DNA from: Paraburkholderia antibiotica
GTDB lineage: Bacteria > Pseudomonadota > Gammaproteobacteria > Burkholderiales > Burkholderiaceae
Reading direction: 5' to 3'
DNA length: 64,000 nt
Assembly (NCBI RefSeq): GCF_012927125.1
Contig: NZ_JABBFZ010000018.1
Span: 1 to 64,000, forward strand
Part shown: one piece after another, positions 44,535 through 53,653 of the stretch
How the letters are laid out: each line of letters starts with the position of its first letter
Numbering within the stretch: the first letter of the stretch is position 1
Program-made: the position numbers and the translations under genes
Notes under the pieces: model-generated
Told to the model about the DNA's origin: nothing
Database searches by the model: none
What the model saw: only the letters and a program-made list of their open reading frames with translations

Positions 44535-45362
44535 TCAGTAATTCGGCGTCGGCAGCGTACTCGGCATGTCCATCGCGACGCCGAACCATTTCTTCTGCAG
44601 CGTGGCGAGGCGGCCGTCCTTCTGCATCTTCACGAGCGCCGCGTTGAACGCATCGGCGAGCGGTTTGCTGTCGGCGTCCTTGCGCAGCGCGTACGCGAAG
44701 TACACCTTCGCGCCGAACGGCGGCTGCACGACCGCGAACATCTCGGGACGCTGCTTCGCGACATACGCGATGTTGGTCATCGAGTTCGCGACCGCCGCGA
44801 TGCGGCCGGCGGCGAGGTCCGCGTAAGCCTGGTTGTTGTCGACGTACTCGCGGATTTCCGGCGGCTTCGGCAGCGTAGCCACATAGCTCTTCAACTGGTC
44901 GAGTTGCGCGGTGCCCTTGCCGGCGCCGACCGTCTTGCCGGCGATATCCGACGATTGCTTGAGCGCCGTATCGTTGGCGCGCTTGAGCAGCGCGTCGGTC
45001 GCATCGGCAACCGGCAGCGTGTACGTGTAGCGTTCCATGCGCGCCTTCGTGACGGTCAGCGGGCCGCCCACCATGTCGAACTTGCCCGCTTCGAGACCGG
45101 GCAGCACGCTTGGCCACGGCAGATCGATGAAGCGCACCTTCACGCCGATTTCCTTGCCGATCTCCGCGAACAGATCCTTGTTGAAGCCGGCCTGCTGACC
45201 GTTTTCGAGGAAGTCGAACGGCGCGAACTGCATTTCGGTGCCGACCACCAGTTCGCCGGATTTCTTCACTTTGGCGAGCTGGTCGTCGGCATGGGCGGAA
45301 ACGCTTGCCGCGCACAGCGCCAGCATGGCCAGACGACATTTCCAGCCTGCAAGGATACGCAT
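44535..45362 (-). CDS. Amino-acid ABC transporter substrate-binding protein
   Basis: A 275-residue periplasmic binding protein of the SBP_bac_3 (polar amino acid) family. A Sec signal covers residues ~1-24 (cleavage SAHA-D), followed by VKKSGELVVGTEMQFAPFDF, the standard start, and later DMVGGPLTVTKARMERYTYT. A GGAGA precedes the ATG at 45362. First gene of the operon; its promoter region contains one of the two GTATATAC operators. Ligand unknown. Confidence 0.92.
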   Translation of the reverse strand: MRILAGWKCRLAMLALCAASVSAHADDQLAKVKKSGELVVGTEMQFAPFDFLENGQQAGFNKDLFAEIGKEIGVKVRFIDLPWPSVLPGLEAGKFDMVGGPLTVTKARMERYTYTLPVADATDALLKRANDTALKQSSDIAGKTVGAGKGTAQLDQLKSYVATLPKPPEIREYVDNNQAYADLAAGRIAAVANSMTNIAYVAKQRPEMFAVVQPPFGAKVYFAYALRKDADSKPLADAFNAALVKMQKDGRLATLQKKWFGVAMDMPSTLPTPNY

Positions 45363-45450
45363 GGGGTTCTCCGGGGCGAGTAGATTCGGTGGTTGAAATG
45401 TTCTGGTCCGAACGCACGATGGCGCTTGCGCGTCGCAGTGCCTGCAGGGC

Positions 45451-45480
45451 AGTATATACCGCGTTTCCGGCAAAAAATAA
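45451..45480 (-). promoter_or_regulatory. HutC-type operator over the transporter promoter
   Basis: The palindrome GTATATAC at 45452-45459 fits the HutC subgroup consensus GTMTAKAC. On the minus strand it overlaps a TATACT -10 element (45451-45456), with a weak AT-rich -35 near 45475-45480. A regulator bound here would block transcription of the amino-acid transporter operon. Confidence 0.6.
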
Positions 45481-45530
45481 ATGCTGTCGCGAGTAGAGAA
45501 AAGCCCTGATATGAAGGAGCGCGAAGCAAC

Positions 45531-45559
45531 TTGCCGCGATGCTTTTGGCGGTATATACA
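45531..45559 (+). promoter_or_regulatory. Promoter and HutC-type operator of the oxygenase operon
   Basis: A -35 TTGCCG (45531-45536), a 17-base spacer and a -10 TATACA (45554-45559). The palindrome GTATATAC (45551-45558) overlaps the -10 and is identical to the one at 45452-45459, 99 bases away. The pair implies common control of both divergent operons. Confidence 0.62.
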
Positions 45560-45673
45560 ACTGCAATGCAGGCGGTGCGGCGTAAGTGTCGAAGAGGCTC
45601 GCGCCGCGTCTTTCGTCAGCGGAAAGCCGCCGTGGCCGGAACCCGTTCAATCGATTCCCGAAGGAGCAGCGCG

Positions 45674-46672
45674 ATGTCCGTGACCCGCATTCCGATCATC
45701 GATCTTGCCGGCGTACGCGCGGGCGATCCGCACGCGCTGCAACGCGTCGCGAAGCAGATTCACGACGCGTGCACGACGATCGGCTTTTTTTACATCGTCA
45801 ATCATGGCGTGCCGCAAGCGATGATCGACGCGGCCGCGCAAGCCGCGCGCACGTTCTTCGCGTTTCCGGTCGAGACCAAGCGGCGCGCGGCGGTCAATCT
45901 TCGGCATCGCGGCTTCAATGCGCTCGGCGACGCGACGATGTATCAGGCGAAACGCCCCGACTACAAGGAGTTTTTCAGCATCGGTCTCGAACTGCCCGAA
46001 GACGATCCCGACGTGCTCGCGGGCCAGGCGCTGCGCGGGCCGAACAACTGGCCCGACTTCATGCCTGAATTGAGGCCGGCGCTGTACGACTACTACGAGG
46101 CGGTCGGCGCATGCGGCGCCGATCTGCTGCGCGCGGTCGCGGCGAGTCTCGGTGTCGATGAAAATTTCTTCGCGCCGCGCTACACGAAGCGGATGCAGCG
46201 CACGCAGATGGTCTACTATCCGCCGCAGCCGCCGCAATCGGATCAGGACCAGTTCGGCGTCGCGCCGCATACCGACTACGGCTGCATCACGCTGCTGTGG
46301 CAGGATCAGGTGGGCGGCCTGCAGGTGCGCGAAATCGCCAACGATACGTGGATCGATGCGCCGCCGCTCGAAGGCAGCTTCGTCGTCAACGTCGGCGATC
46401 TGCTCGCGCGCTGGACCAACGACCGCTTTCGCTCGACGCTGCATCGCGTGATTAATGCATCGGGGCGCGAGCGCTATTCGATCGCAACGTTCTACGATCC
46501 GACCTACGGCGCGCTCGTCGATCCGCGCGAACTCGGCGCGGGCGATGCGCCGGGCGCGCAGGTCGAATATCCACCGGTCGCCGCCGGCGACTACATACTC
46601 GGGCGCATCAACGACTCGATGGGCTATCGCCGGAAACTCGCCGCGGCGGCACAGCAAGGAACCGTTGCATGA
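45674..46672 (+). CDS. Isopenicillin-N-synthase-family 2-oxoglutarate/Fe(II) oxygenase
   Basis: A 332-residue non-heme iron oxygenase of the IPNS/2OG-FeII_Oxy family: an N-terminal DIOX_N domain (TRIPIIDLAGVRAG ... YIVNHGVP) and the catalytic jelly roll with HTD (PHTDYGCITLLWQDQ), the distal His of LHRVI and the RxS of RERYSIATF. AAGGAG stands before the ATG at 45674. It forms an operon with an FAD-linked dehydrogenase. The name does not imply antibiotic synthesis; the substrate is unknown but is probably derived from whatever the neighbouring transporter brings in. Confidence 0.9.
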   Translation: MSVTRIPIIDLAGVRAGDPHALQRVAKQIHDACTTIGFFYIVNHGVPQAMIDAAAQAARTFFAFPVETKRRAAVNLRHRGFNALGDATMYQAKRPDYKEFFSIGLELPEDDPDVLAGQALRGPNNWPDFMPELRPALYDYYEAVGACGADLLRAVAASLGVDENFFAPRYTKRMQRTQMVYYPPQPPQSDQDQFGVAPHTDYGCITLLWQDQVGGLQVREIANDTWIDAPPLEGSFVVNVGDLLARWTNDRFRSTLHRVINASGRERYSIATFYDPTYGALVDPRELGAGDAPGAQVEYPPVAAGDYILGRINDSMGYRRKLAAAAQQGTVA

Positions 46673-48105
46673 CAGAGCAGAGCAGCACGCACGATAAAAC
46701 CACCGCCGCTGTTACGGCCACCGCGCCGCTCGCGGCGACACTCGACGCATTGCGAGCCGTCCTCGGCGACGATGGCGTGCGCGTCGGCGCGCAGATTGGC
46801 GAACGCGCGATGACCGACTGGACGCGCCACGATCCCACGCGCCCGGCCGCGCTGCTGGTGCCGCGCACTGTCGACGAAGTATCGCGCGCGCTCGCGATCT
46901 GCCACGCCGCGCATCAGCCGGTGGTGCCGCAAGGCGGCATGACCGGACTCGCGGGCGGCGCGATCGCACGCACGAGCGATCTCGCGCTGTCGCTCGAACG
47001 ACTCAGCGGCGTGGAGGAACTCGACACCGCGTCGGCGACGCTGACCGTGCGCGCCGGCACCACGTTGCAGGCCGCGCAGGAAGCGGCGGAGCAGGCGGGC
47101 TTCGAACTCGCGCTCGATCTCGGCGCGCGCGGCTCGTGTCAGATCGGCGGCAATCTGGCGACCAACGCGGGCGGCAATCGCGTGATCCAGTCCGGTACTG
47201 CGCGCGATCAGGTGCTCGGGCTCGAAGTGGTGCTCGCGAATGGCGACGTGCTGAGCTCGCTCGGCAAGATGGTGAAGAACAACACCGGCTACGATCTGAA
47301 GCACTGGTTCATCGGTTCGGAGGGCACGCTCGGCGTGATTACGCGTGCGGTGTTGCGGCTGCATCCGCGGCGCGCCGCGCGTCATACGGCGCTCGTCGCG
47401 CTCGGCGATTACGATGCGGCGGTGAGTCTGCTGCGGCGACTCGCGACGCGCTTCGGCAACGACATCGGCGCGTTTGAGATCATGTGGCCGGATTTCTACG
47501 ACTTTGGCGTGAAGCTGACGGGCGCACGCTCGCCGTTCGACACCGCGCATCCGCTGTATGCGCTGATCGAGCACGCGGGCTTCGATGCGAACGACGACGG
47601 CTCGCGCTTCGCGCAAGCGCTGACTGACGCGCTCGAAGCGGGCGCGTTGCGCGACGCGGTGATCGCGCAGTCGGTGGCCGATGCGCGCGCGTTGTGGGCG
47701 ATTCGTGAATGCACGGCCGAGTTTCCGATTAAACTCGATCCGATCAACTTCGACGTGAGCCTGCCGATCGGCGAGATCGGTGCGTTCGTCGAGCGTTGCC
47801 GCGCGGCGCTCGATCAGCGCTGGCCCGGCAACGAAGCGTATTTCTTCGGCCACATCGGCGACTCGAATCTGCATCTGACCGTCGACGGCCGTTCGGTGCC
47901 CGGCGTCGATCATCACTCGGTGTATGCGTTCGTCTATGAGATGCTGGGGCCGTTGCGCGGCTCGGTGTCGGCCGAGCATGGGATCGGTTCGCTGAAGCGC
48001 GAGTTCCTGCCGATCTCGCGCTCGCCGGTGGAGCTGGCGGCGATGGTCGCGATCAAACGCGCGCTCGATCCGCACGGCATTCTGAATCCGGGCAAGCTGT
48101 TCTGA
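46669..48105 (+). CDS. FAD-linked 2-hydroxyacid dehydrogenase (GlcD/D2HGDH-like)
   Basis: A 478-residue FAD-binding oxidase of the GlcD/D-lactate/D-2-hydroxyglutarate dehydrogenase group. The FAD-binding PCMH domain shows PQGGMTGLAGGA and QIGGNLATNAGGNRV; the C-terminal catalytic part ends with the AEHGIGSLKREFL motif. It overlaps the oxygenase stop by four bases (ATGA). Such enzymes oxidise a D-2-hydroxyacid to the 2-oxoacid and pass electrons to the respiratory chain; the hydroxyacid here is unknown. Confidence 0.9.
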   Translation: MTEQSSTHDKTTAAVTATAPLAATLDALRAVLGDDGVRVGAQIGERAMTDWTRHDPTRPAALLVPRTVDEVSRALAICHAAHQPVVPQGGMTGLAGGAIARTSDLALSLERLSGVEELDTASATLTVRAGTTLQAAQEAAEQAGFELALDLGARGSCQIGGNLATNAGGNRVIQSGTARDQVLGLEVVLANGDVLSSLGKMVKNNTGYDLKHWFIGSEGTLGVITRAVLRLHPRRAARHTALVALGDYDAAVSLLRRLATRFGNDIGAFEIMWPDFYDFGVKLTGARSPFDTAHPLYALIEHAGFDANDDGSRFAQALTDALEAGALRDAVIAQSVADARALWAIRECTAEFPIKLDPINFDVSLPIGEIGAFVERCRAALDQRWPGNEAYFFGHIGDSNLHLTVDGRSVPGVDHHSVYAFVYEMLGPLRGSVSAEHGIGSLKREFLPISRSPVELAAMVAIKRALDPHGILNPGKLF

Positions 48106-48126
48106 GTCGGCGGTGCGTGGTTGAAC

Positions 48127-48148
48127 GAAGCGGCGCGTACGCCGCTTC
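48127..48148. terminator. Hairpin between convergent genes
   Basis: GAAGCGGCG (48127-48135) and CGCCGCTTC (48140-48148) form a perfect 9-bp stem with a CGTA loop, 21 bases after the dehydrogenase stop. No T tract. Confidence 0.6.
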
Positions 48149-48188
48149 CTGAAGCAACGATCTTTGAATTAACGAGTCGTCACTGCAC

Positions 48189-48971
48189 TCAGTGCGCGGC
48201 AACCGGCTCGAGCCCGGTCGCGCGCACCGTGTCCTGCGCCGCCGGCGATGACAGATACTCGAGCAGCGCCTTCGCTTCGCGCGGATGCGGCGCGTTCACC
48301 GGAATGCCAGCCGCGAAGCGCGTGACCGATTGCACCGAATCCGGAATCTTGCCGACGAAGGTCGCGCCCTTCACCGGCAGCAATTCGCTGACCTGCTGGA
48401 AGCCGATTTCGTATTCGCCGCTCGCGACCACCGACGCGACCGGAATCTTCGGCACCATCTTTGCCTTCGCGCCGACCTGATCCTCGATACCGAGCTTTTT
48501 GAACAGCTCGCGCTGGATATAGACGCCGCTCGCGCTATCCGAGTACGCAATCGACTTCGCGTGCAGTAGCGTTTGCTTCAGGCCTTCGATGGTGCTGATG
48601 TCCGGCTTCGGCGCGCCGTCGCGTACGACCATGCCGATCGGCGAATCGGCGAGTTCGACGCGCGAGCCGGGAATGACCTTACCCTGTTTGATCAGATCGT
48701 CGAGCGCATAGCCGACCATGATGACGACGTCGGCGGGCTCGCCGCGCGCGAGCCGGTTCGGAATCGCTTCCGGTGCCTGACCCATCGACGGGCCGAGGAT
48801 CGTCTCGAGCGTGTTGCCGCTCGATGCCGCGAACTGCGGCCCGAGCTGTTTGTACGCGGCGGTGAAGCCGCCGGAGGTCATTACGCGAAGTTCGGCCGCC
48901 TGCACCGGCATGGCGGCGACACTGTTGCCGAGCAGTCCGGCGGCACACAAGGCCAGCAAGAATTTTTTCAT
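48189..48971 (-). CDS. ModA-like extracellular substrate-binding protein
   Basis: A 260-residue periplasmic protein. The signal peptide runs to about residue 25 (VQA-A), followed by AELRVMTSGGFTAAYKQLGPQF, a ModA/SBP_bac_11-type start. Other ModA-like segments are PADVVIMVGYALDDL and YSDSASGVYIQRELF. No ABC permease or ATPase lies beside it, so it is an orphan. ATG at 48971 gives the signal peptide; a frame from 49049 is unlikely. Anion ligand (molybdate or an organic anion) is not resolved. Confidence 0.85.
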   Translation of the reverse strand: MKKFLLALCAAGLLGNSVAAMPVQAAELRVMTSGGFTAAYKQLGPQFAASSGNTLETILGPSMGQAPEAIPNRLARGEPADVVIMVGYALDDLIKQGKVIPGSRVELADSPIGMVVRDGAPKPDISTIEGLKQTLLHAKSIAYSDSASGVYIQRELFKKLGIEDQVGAKAKMVPKIPVASVVASGEYEIGFQQVSELLPVKGATFVGKIPDSVQSVTRFAAGIPVNAPHPREAKALLEYLSSPAAQDTVRATGLEPVAAH

Positions 48972-49158
48972 CGGTATGCGGGGAGAGAGCGAAAGGGATG
49001 TCAGCGCGACGAAAGCATTGATGTGCTCGCGTCGCGCAACAGGTACCATACCGGAAGATGGGCGCGGCGAGAACCCGTCGCGCGTGGATCACGCGTGGCG
49101 CATCAACGAGCGGCGGGCCGTGCGTGGCAGTGTGAGTGTGGCGCGTACCGCGCCGCGC

Positions 49159-52100
49159 TCAGTGTTCGTCCAGATAGCGGACGATCAGCGGATAAACGTC
49201 GACCGCCGCGTTCTTGCCGAAGATGCAGTCGATATGGCCGTAGCCGGGAATCAGATGCCGTTCGTACGGCTGCTCGGGGAAGCGGTTGCGCAGCATCTCG
49301 AACGTGAGTTCGGTGCTCCGCGGCAGATAGGTTTCGTTTTTCTCGCCGTGAATAAAGCCGATTGGCAAACGCATGCCTTCGAGTCCTTTCATGCCGTTCG
49401 CGCCGGTGAGATACACGTTCCCGCCCTGCGCATCGACGACATGGCCGGCGCGCACCATCGCGGCCAGATGCTGGAACACGGCCATATCGTGAATGCCGAA
49501 CAGCTCCTGCAGGTTCGCGTGCAGCGTTTCGTTCAACTGCTCGTGCTCGTAGAGCAGCCCATACAGGAACGTCGCGCGATGACAGATCGGACTGCCGCAG
49601 CCCTCGTCGTGATCGAGCGGATAGAGGCGCAGTGCTTCGTCGAACAGATTGGCGGGCCATGAGGCGTGCTGCGTGTAGGCGGTGAGGTCGTGCACGCGCA
49701 GATGCTGCATCAGATCCGGGATATGCAAGCCGGCTTTGACGCGTTGCAGCGTGCCCGGCACCGGATGCGCGGAGACCTGCGAGATGACCGCCGAGCGCAC
49801 GCCCGCGAGCCCGTACAGCAGCGACATGCTGAGCGCGAGTCCGCCCATGCAGTGGCCGAGCACCTGGATCGCCGGCGCGCCGGTCAGTTCGCGAATCTTC
49901 GCGACCGCGGCGGGGAGGTCCTCGCGCGCGACCTTGTCGACGTTGGTCGGCACCAGCACGCTCGGCAGTTCGATGCTCACACGCAGATCGACGAGCCACA
50001 CGTCGTAGCCGGACGCGCACAGATATTCGACGAGATTGGTCGGAATCAGATCGGTCGAAAAGATTCGACTCGATACGCCCGAGCCGTGCACCAGCAGCAC
50101 CGGCTTCGCGTGCTTCGCGCCGGCTGCGTCGCAGTAGCGCGTGAGCTTCAGTGACGTGCCGTCGGGCGTCGTGAAGAACGTGATTTGGGGCGCTGGCGCG
50201 CGCAGCGTGCGCTTCGCGCGCGGCGGCAGGTTCGGGTCGTAGAACTGCAAGGGCGCAGCGACGCCGCCGTATTCGGTGAACAGCACGCCCGCGAAGAACC
50301 GGCCGAACTTCAGCGTCCATTCGAGGCGTGTTTTCAGATCGGGCGCATGCGTGACTTCGAGCGTGCGCTGCTGCTTCAGGAAGTTTTCGGGCGTGATGAT
50401 CAGCGTCGCGGTGCCGAGCACGGGCGCGGTGTCTTCGGCCGATGCGCGGATTTCCGCATACAGCGTGTTGGTTTGCTCCCACAGATTGATCGGCGACGTG
50501 TGCGTGATGATCTTCTTGCCGGTCAGATAGAAGGTGTTGCCTTCGGCCGCGTCGAGCGTCATGTGGTAAGTCATGTTGCGCTCGTCGACATCCGATGCAT
50601 CGACGATGAACAGGTTGAACGTGCCGTCGGTGATCGTTAGCGGTTGCGCGGAGAGTGCGGGGCAGGTGAGCGTGCCGGCGGTGCGCGCCAGATGATTCGG
50701 GTTGCTGAGCATATCGGCGAGATCGTCGGACTCGACGGTCAGCGTGAATTCGATCGGGCTTGATGCTGCGCCTGCGCCGGTTCCTGCGCCGTGGCCTGTG
50801 TAAGTGCCGACCATCGTCTCGGTGAAACGCAGACCGATTTTCTGCGCGGGCGGCGCGGTGGCCGCGCCTTTCGCCGCATAGTCGATCGACCAGCCATGGC
50901 TTTGCGCAAGCAGCGCGCAGTTGCGCTCGGCGAGCGCGGAGATCGTCAGCAGCGGATTCACGCCGAGCGACATCGGCATCACCGCGCCGTCCATCACGTA
51001 GAGGCCGTCATGCACCGCTGCGCCGGTCGTGCCGCTGAACACGCGGCCCAGATGATCGACGACGCCATGCTCCGCATCCTCGCCCATCCCGCAGCCGCCG
51101 AGCGGATGCACGGTGACGGTGCGTCGGCCGAGCAGCGGCGTCGAGATCGGGTTGCGCAGATACTTGCCGCCGAGCGGCGCGGTGGCCTTGATCAGCACGT
51201 CCTCGATGGTTTGATAGAGCGGCTGCTGTCCGGCGTTTTTCCACGCGATGCGCGCGCGGCCGCGCTCGTCGATCTTGATGTGGCCGTCTTCGTCGTCGTG
51301 CGCCATCACGAGGTAGCTTTGCGTGTGATGCAGCGCGCCGTGATACGGGCCGCGCAGCAGGCTGTCGAGCGTGCGCGCGTCGTAGGCGAGTCGCTCGTGC
51401 AGCGGCGGCGCGCCGGTCGGGTCGACGCCTTCGAGCGGTGCGACCGCGCCGAGCATGCCGACGAGCGCTTCGCCGACCGCGCCGGCGAGCGAGCCTTCCT
51501 CGATCACATAGCCATCCTTAACGTTATCGGCCGATGCGCGATTGTCGATCAGACCGGTAATGGTCGGCCCGACCGGCTCGATCTCGCCGGCGTGGTGCCC
51601 ACCCCAGCCGACGCCGTTGATCGTGTCCCGGGTGTTGTACGCGAACGCGAGCACGTCGCCATTGCCGGTGAAATGCCGGCCGAGCATCTCCGAGGTGCCG
51701 AGGCCGGCCTCACGCGAGCGCAGCAGTAGCGCGGTCGAGCCGAGCGTGCCCGCCGCGACGATCACGATGTCGGCCAGCACGAACAGATCGGGCGCGCCGT
51801 AGCTTTCGCGTCCCAGCTCGACGAGCTGGAAATCGACTTTCCACTGCTGCGTGTCCGGATCGCGCTGCACCGAATGCACGGCGGTGCCGGTGAAAATCTG
51901 CGCGCCGTGCGCGACCGCGTCGGGCAGATAGTTCATATGCGTCGAGTTCTTCGCGTCGTAGTTGCACCCCGAGTTGCAATCGCCGCAACCGACGCACGCC
52001 TGCTGTTCGACCCCCGCCGCGTTCGCACCCGCCTTGAAGGTCACCGTGATCGGCGGACGGCTGAAACGGTCCGCCATGCCGAGCGCCTGGGCCGATTTTT

Positions 52101-52584
52101 CGAGCGCCTGCAATTTCGGCAGCGTCGGGAAAGCGGCCGGCACGGGCGATGGCGACAGCATCTCCCACGCGAGCGCATAGCCCTTGTCGCGGCCGCTCTG
52201 GTCCGCGCGCAACGCGGCCGGCCAGCGCGGATCGTCCCACAGACGCGGATCGGCGCGCAGCGCGACGTTCGCATTGATCAGCGACGTGCCGCCGAGCCCG
52301 CAGCCGACCACCGCGTTGACGTCTTCGTTGACGTGCACTTCGAGCAGCGCGAGTCGCGAGCCGATCTGCGCGGCGGCGGTGTTGTACTGGATCTGCTCCG
52401 CGCCTTGCACGGCCGTGCGCGGATACTCGCCGGCCATGAATTCGCGGCCGCGTTCGAGCACGCACACCCGGCGCCCGGCACGCGCCATCCGGCTCGCGGC
52501 GATCGCGCCGCCGTAGCCCGAACCTATCACCACCACCTCGTAATGCGCTTGCAGCGCCGTCGGCGCGCTCGATAAGCGGTTCAT
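49159..52584 (-). CDS. GMC oxidoreductase fused to an alpha/beta hydrolase
   Basis: An 1141-residue fusion. Residues ~1-560 are a cholesterol-oxidase-like GMC flavoprotein: FAD-binding VVVIGSGYGGAIAASRMA, GLGGTSLINANV, and the C-terminal HPLGGCGMGED plus GVNPLLTISALAERNC. A C-x2-C-x2-C-x3-C cluster (CVGCGDCNSGC) lies near residue 190. A ~200-residue linking domain follows. The last ~310 residues are a hydrolase (LLVHGSGVSSRIF) whose nucleophile elbow reads GHCMGG, with Cys near 912 in place of Ser, and His near 1117 in GYGHID. ATG at 52584 is chosen; the frame upstream runs through a terminator. Likely oxidation of a sterol-like alcohol followed by cleavage, inferred from the domains. Confidence 0.88.
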   Translation of the reverse strand: MNRLSSAPTALQAHYEVVVIGSGYGGAIAASRMARAGRRVCVLERGREFMAGEYPRTAVQGAEQIQYNTAAAQIGSRLALLEVHVNEDVNAVVGCGLGGTSLINANVALRADPRLWDDPRWPAALRADQSGRDKGYALAWEMLSPSPVPAAFPTLPKLQALEKSAQALGMADRFSRPPITVTFKAGANAAGVEQQACVGCGDCNSGCNYDAKNSTHMNYLPDAVAHGAQIFTGTAVHSVQRDPDTQQWKVDFQLVELGRESYGAPDLFVLADIVIVAAGTLGSTALLLRSREAGLGTSEMLGRHFTGNGDVLAFAYNTRDTINGVGWGGHHAGEIEPVGPTITGLIDNRASADNVKDGYVIEEGSLAGAVGEALVGMLGAVAPLEGVDPTGAPPLHERLAYDARTLDSLLRGPYHGALHHTQSYLVMAHDDEDGHIKIDERGRARIAWKNAGQQPLYQTIEDVLIKATAPLGGKYLRNPISTPLLGRRTVTVHPLGGCGMGEDAEHGVVDHLGRVFSGTTGAAVHDGLYVMDGAVMPMSLGVNPLLTISALAERNCALLAQSHGWSIDYAAKGAATAPPAQKIGLRFTETMVGTYTGHGAGTGAGAASSPIEFTLTVESDDLADMLSNPNHLARTAGTLTCPALSAQPLTITDGTFNLFIVDASDVDERNMTYHMTLDAAEGNTFYLTGKKIITHTSPINLWEQTNTLYAEIRASAEDTAPVLGTATLIITPENFLKQQRTLEVTHAPDLKTRLEWTLKFGRFFAGVLFTEYGGVAAPLQFYDPNLPPRAKRTLRAPAPQITFFTTPDGTSLKLTRYCDAAGAKHAKPVLLVHGSGVSSRIFSTDLIPTNLVEYLCASGYDVWLVDLRVSIELPSVLVPTNVDKVAREDLPAAVAKIRELTGAPAIQVLGHCMGGLALSMSLLYGLAGVRSAVISQVSAHPVPGTLQRVKAGLHIPDLMQHLRVHDLTAYTQHASWPANLFDEALRLYPLDHDEGCGSPICHRATFLYGLLYEHEQLNETLHANLQELFGIHDMAVFQHLAAMVRAGHVVDAQGGNVYLTGANGMKGLEGMRLPIGFIHGEKNETYLPRSTELTFEMLRNRFPEQPYERHLIPGYGHIDCIFGKNAAVDVYPLIVRYLDEH

Positions 52585-52688
52585 CAGGACCACCTCGTCT
52601 GGAGTCGGATGCGGGGAACGGAGGCTGTACTTCGGAACAAAGACGGCGTGCGGCGGCAGCTTTTTTATCGTAGGCGGAATGCGCACAC

Positions 52689-52715
52689 AAAAAAAGCGCG
52701 CCGTGAAGGGCGCGC
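52689..52715 (-). terminator. Intrinsic terminator of the sigma-like gene
   Basis: A perfect 7-bp stem GCGCGCC (52696-52702) with GGCGCGC (52709-52715) and a T7 tract on the minus strand (52689-52695). It lies downstream of the 263-residue gene and separates it from the GMC gene. Confidence 0.88.
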
Positions 52716-52861
52716 AACCGTAGCGTGCGATGTGTCGGCGGGCGTGACGGCGCGGACCCTTGCCGGTGAGCGCCGGCCGTGCCGTCGTGCGGCGCCGACA
52801 TCGCTTCTTGTGCGGCCTGCTGGTTTGCAGGACTAATGGTTCGTGATATCAGGCCAGTGTA

Positions 52862-53653
52862 TTACGCGGCCACTTCATTCATTTCGCTGTCGTTCGATTC
52901 CGCCGCGAGCAGGTTCAGCGCGACCAGGATCGCCGCGCGATTATCGAGGTCGATCTCGATGCCGAGCACGTCGGTCAGCCAGCGGCCGATCTTCGTGTTG
53001 GAAAAATCCCCGGCATCGGCCGTCTTTTTCATCGTGACGCCCAGTTTGACCGCACGATAGTGATAAGAGGGGACCCGATGCCGAGCCGCCACCGCCGAGA
53101 GCCCGCCTTTGCCTTCCGAACACCAGCCGAGGCTGCCGGCCAGCACGATGCGCTCGGGTTCGTCGAGTCCTTCGATGAACTCGCGCGCCGCGAGCCGCAC
53201 GCGCTGCTCGTTCAGCCCGTATTGCAGCAGCACGCTTTGCACCGGATCTTCGAGCGCCTGCGCGTGCAGATCGATTTCCTGCGCCATGCCGTCGTTTTCC
53301 ATCGACACATTGCGCTGATGGCACGCGCTGCGCAGACAGTCGATCAGATAACGGCGGAAGTAAGCGCACAGTGCATAACCGTTGGACGGCGCGCTGTCGG
53401 CGCAGGCGCTCGTGTCGGTGTGGCCGGGCGCGAGGCGCAGCACCTTCGCGTAGATGAACTGCGCGACCAGTTCTTCCTTGTCTTCGCCGAGCGCCTGCAA
53501 TTCGAGCGGGTGATAGGTCCGCAATGCGCGCTTGACCAGTTCGACCATCGACACCATTTCGTCGGCTGACAGCCGGGTGCGTTTGCGCCATAGCTCGGGC
53601 AGAACTGCATCGTCGAGTTGGCGGGCGAACTCGTAGCTCGGGACTGCGCCCAT
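52862..53653 (-). CDS. Putative sigma-70-like or regulatory protein
   Basis: A 263-residue soluble protein. The middle (LVAQFIYAKVLRLA ... YFRRYLIDCLRSACHQR) resembles sigma region 2, and GLSAVAARHRVPSYHYRAVKLGVT near residue 200 resembles a region-4 helix-turn-helix. Both matches are weak, so assignment to the sigma family is tentative. GGAGG precedes the ATG at 53653; much longer in-frame starts run into the divergent kinase promoter. It has its own terminator and sits head to head with the hybrid kinase, which suggests shared control. Confidence 0.6.
   Translation of the reverse strand: MGAVPSYEFARQLDDAVLPELWRKRTRLSADEMVSMVELVKRALRTYHPLELQALGEDKEELVAQFIYAKVLRLAPGHTDTSACADSAPSNGYALCAYFRRYLIDCLRSACHQRNVSMENDGMAQEIDLHAQALEDPVQSVLLQYGLNEQRVRLAAREFIEGLDEPERIVLAGSLGWCSEGKGGLSAVAARHRVPSYHYRAVKLGVTMKKTADAGDFSNTKIGRWLTDVLGIEIDLDNRAAILVALNLLAAESNDSEMNEVAA

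Noticed and set aside
45674..46672. Beta-lactam biosynthesis gene
   Set aside because: The isopenicillin-N-synthase family name covers many unrelated oxygenases, and there is no ACV synthetase or other pathway gene nearby.
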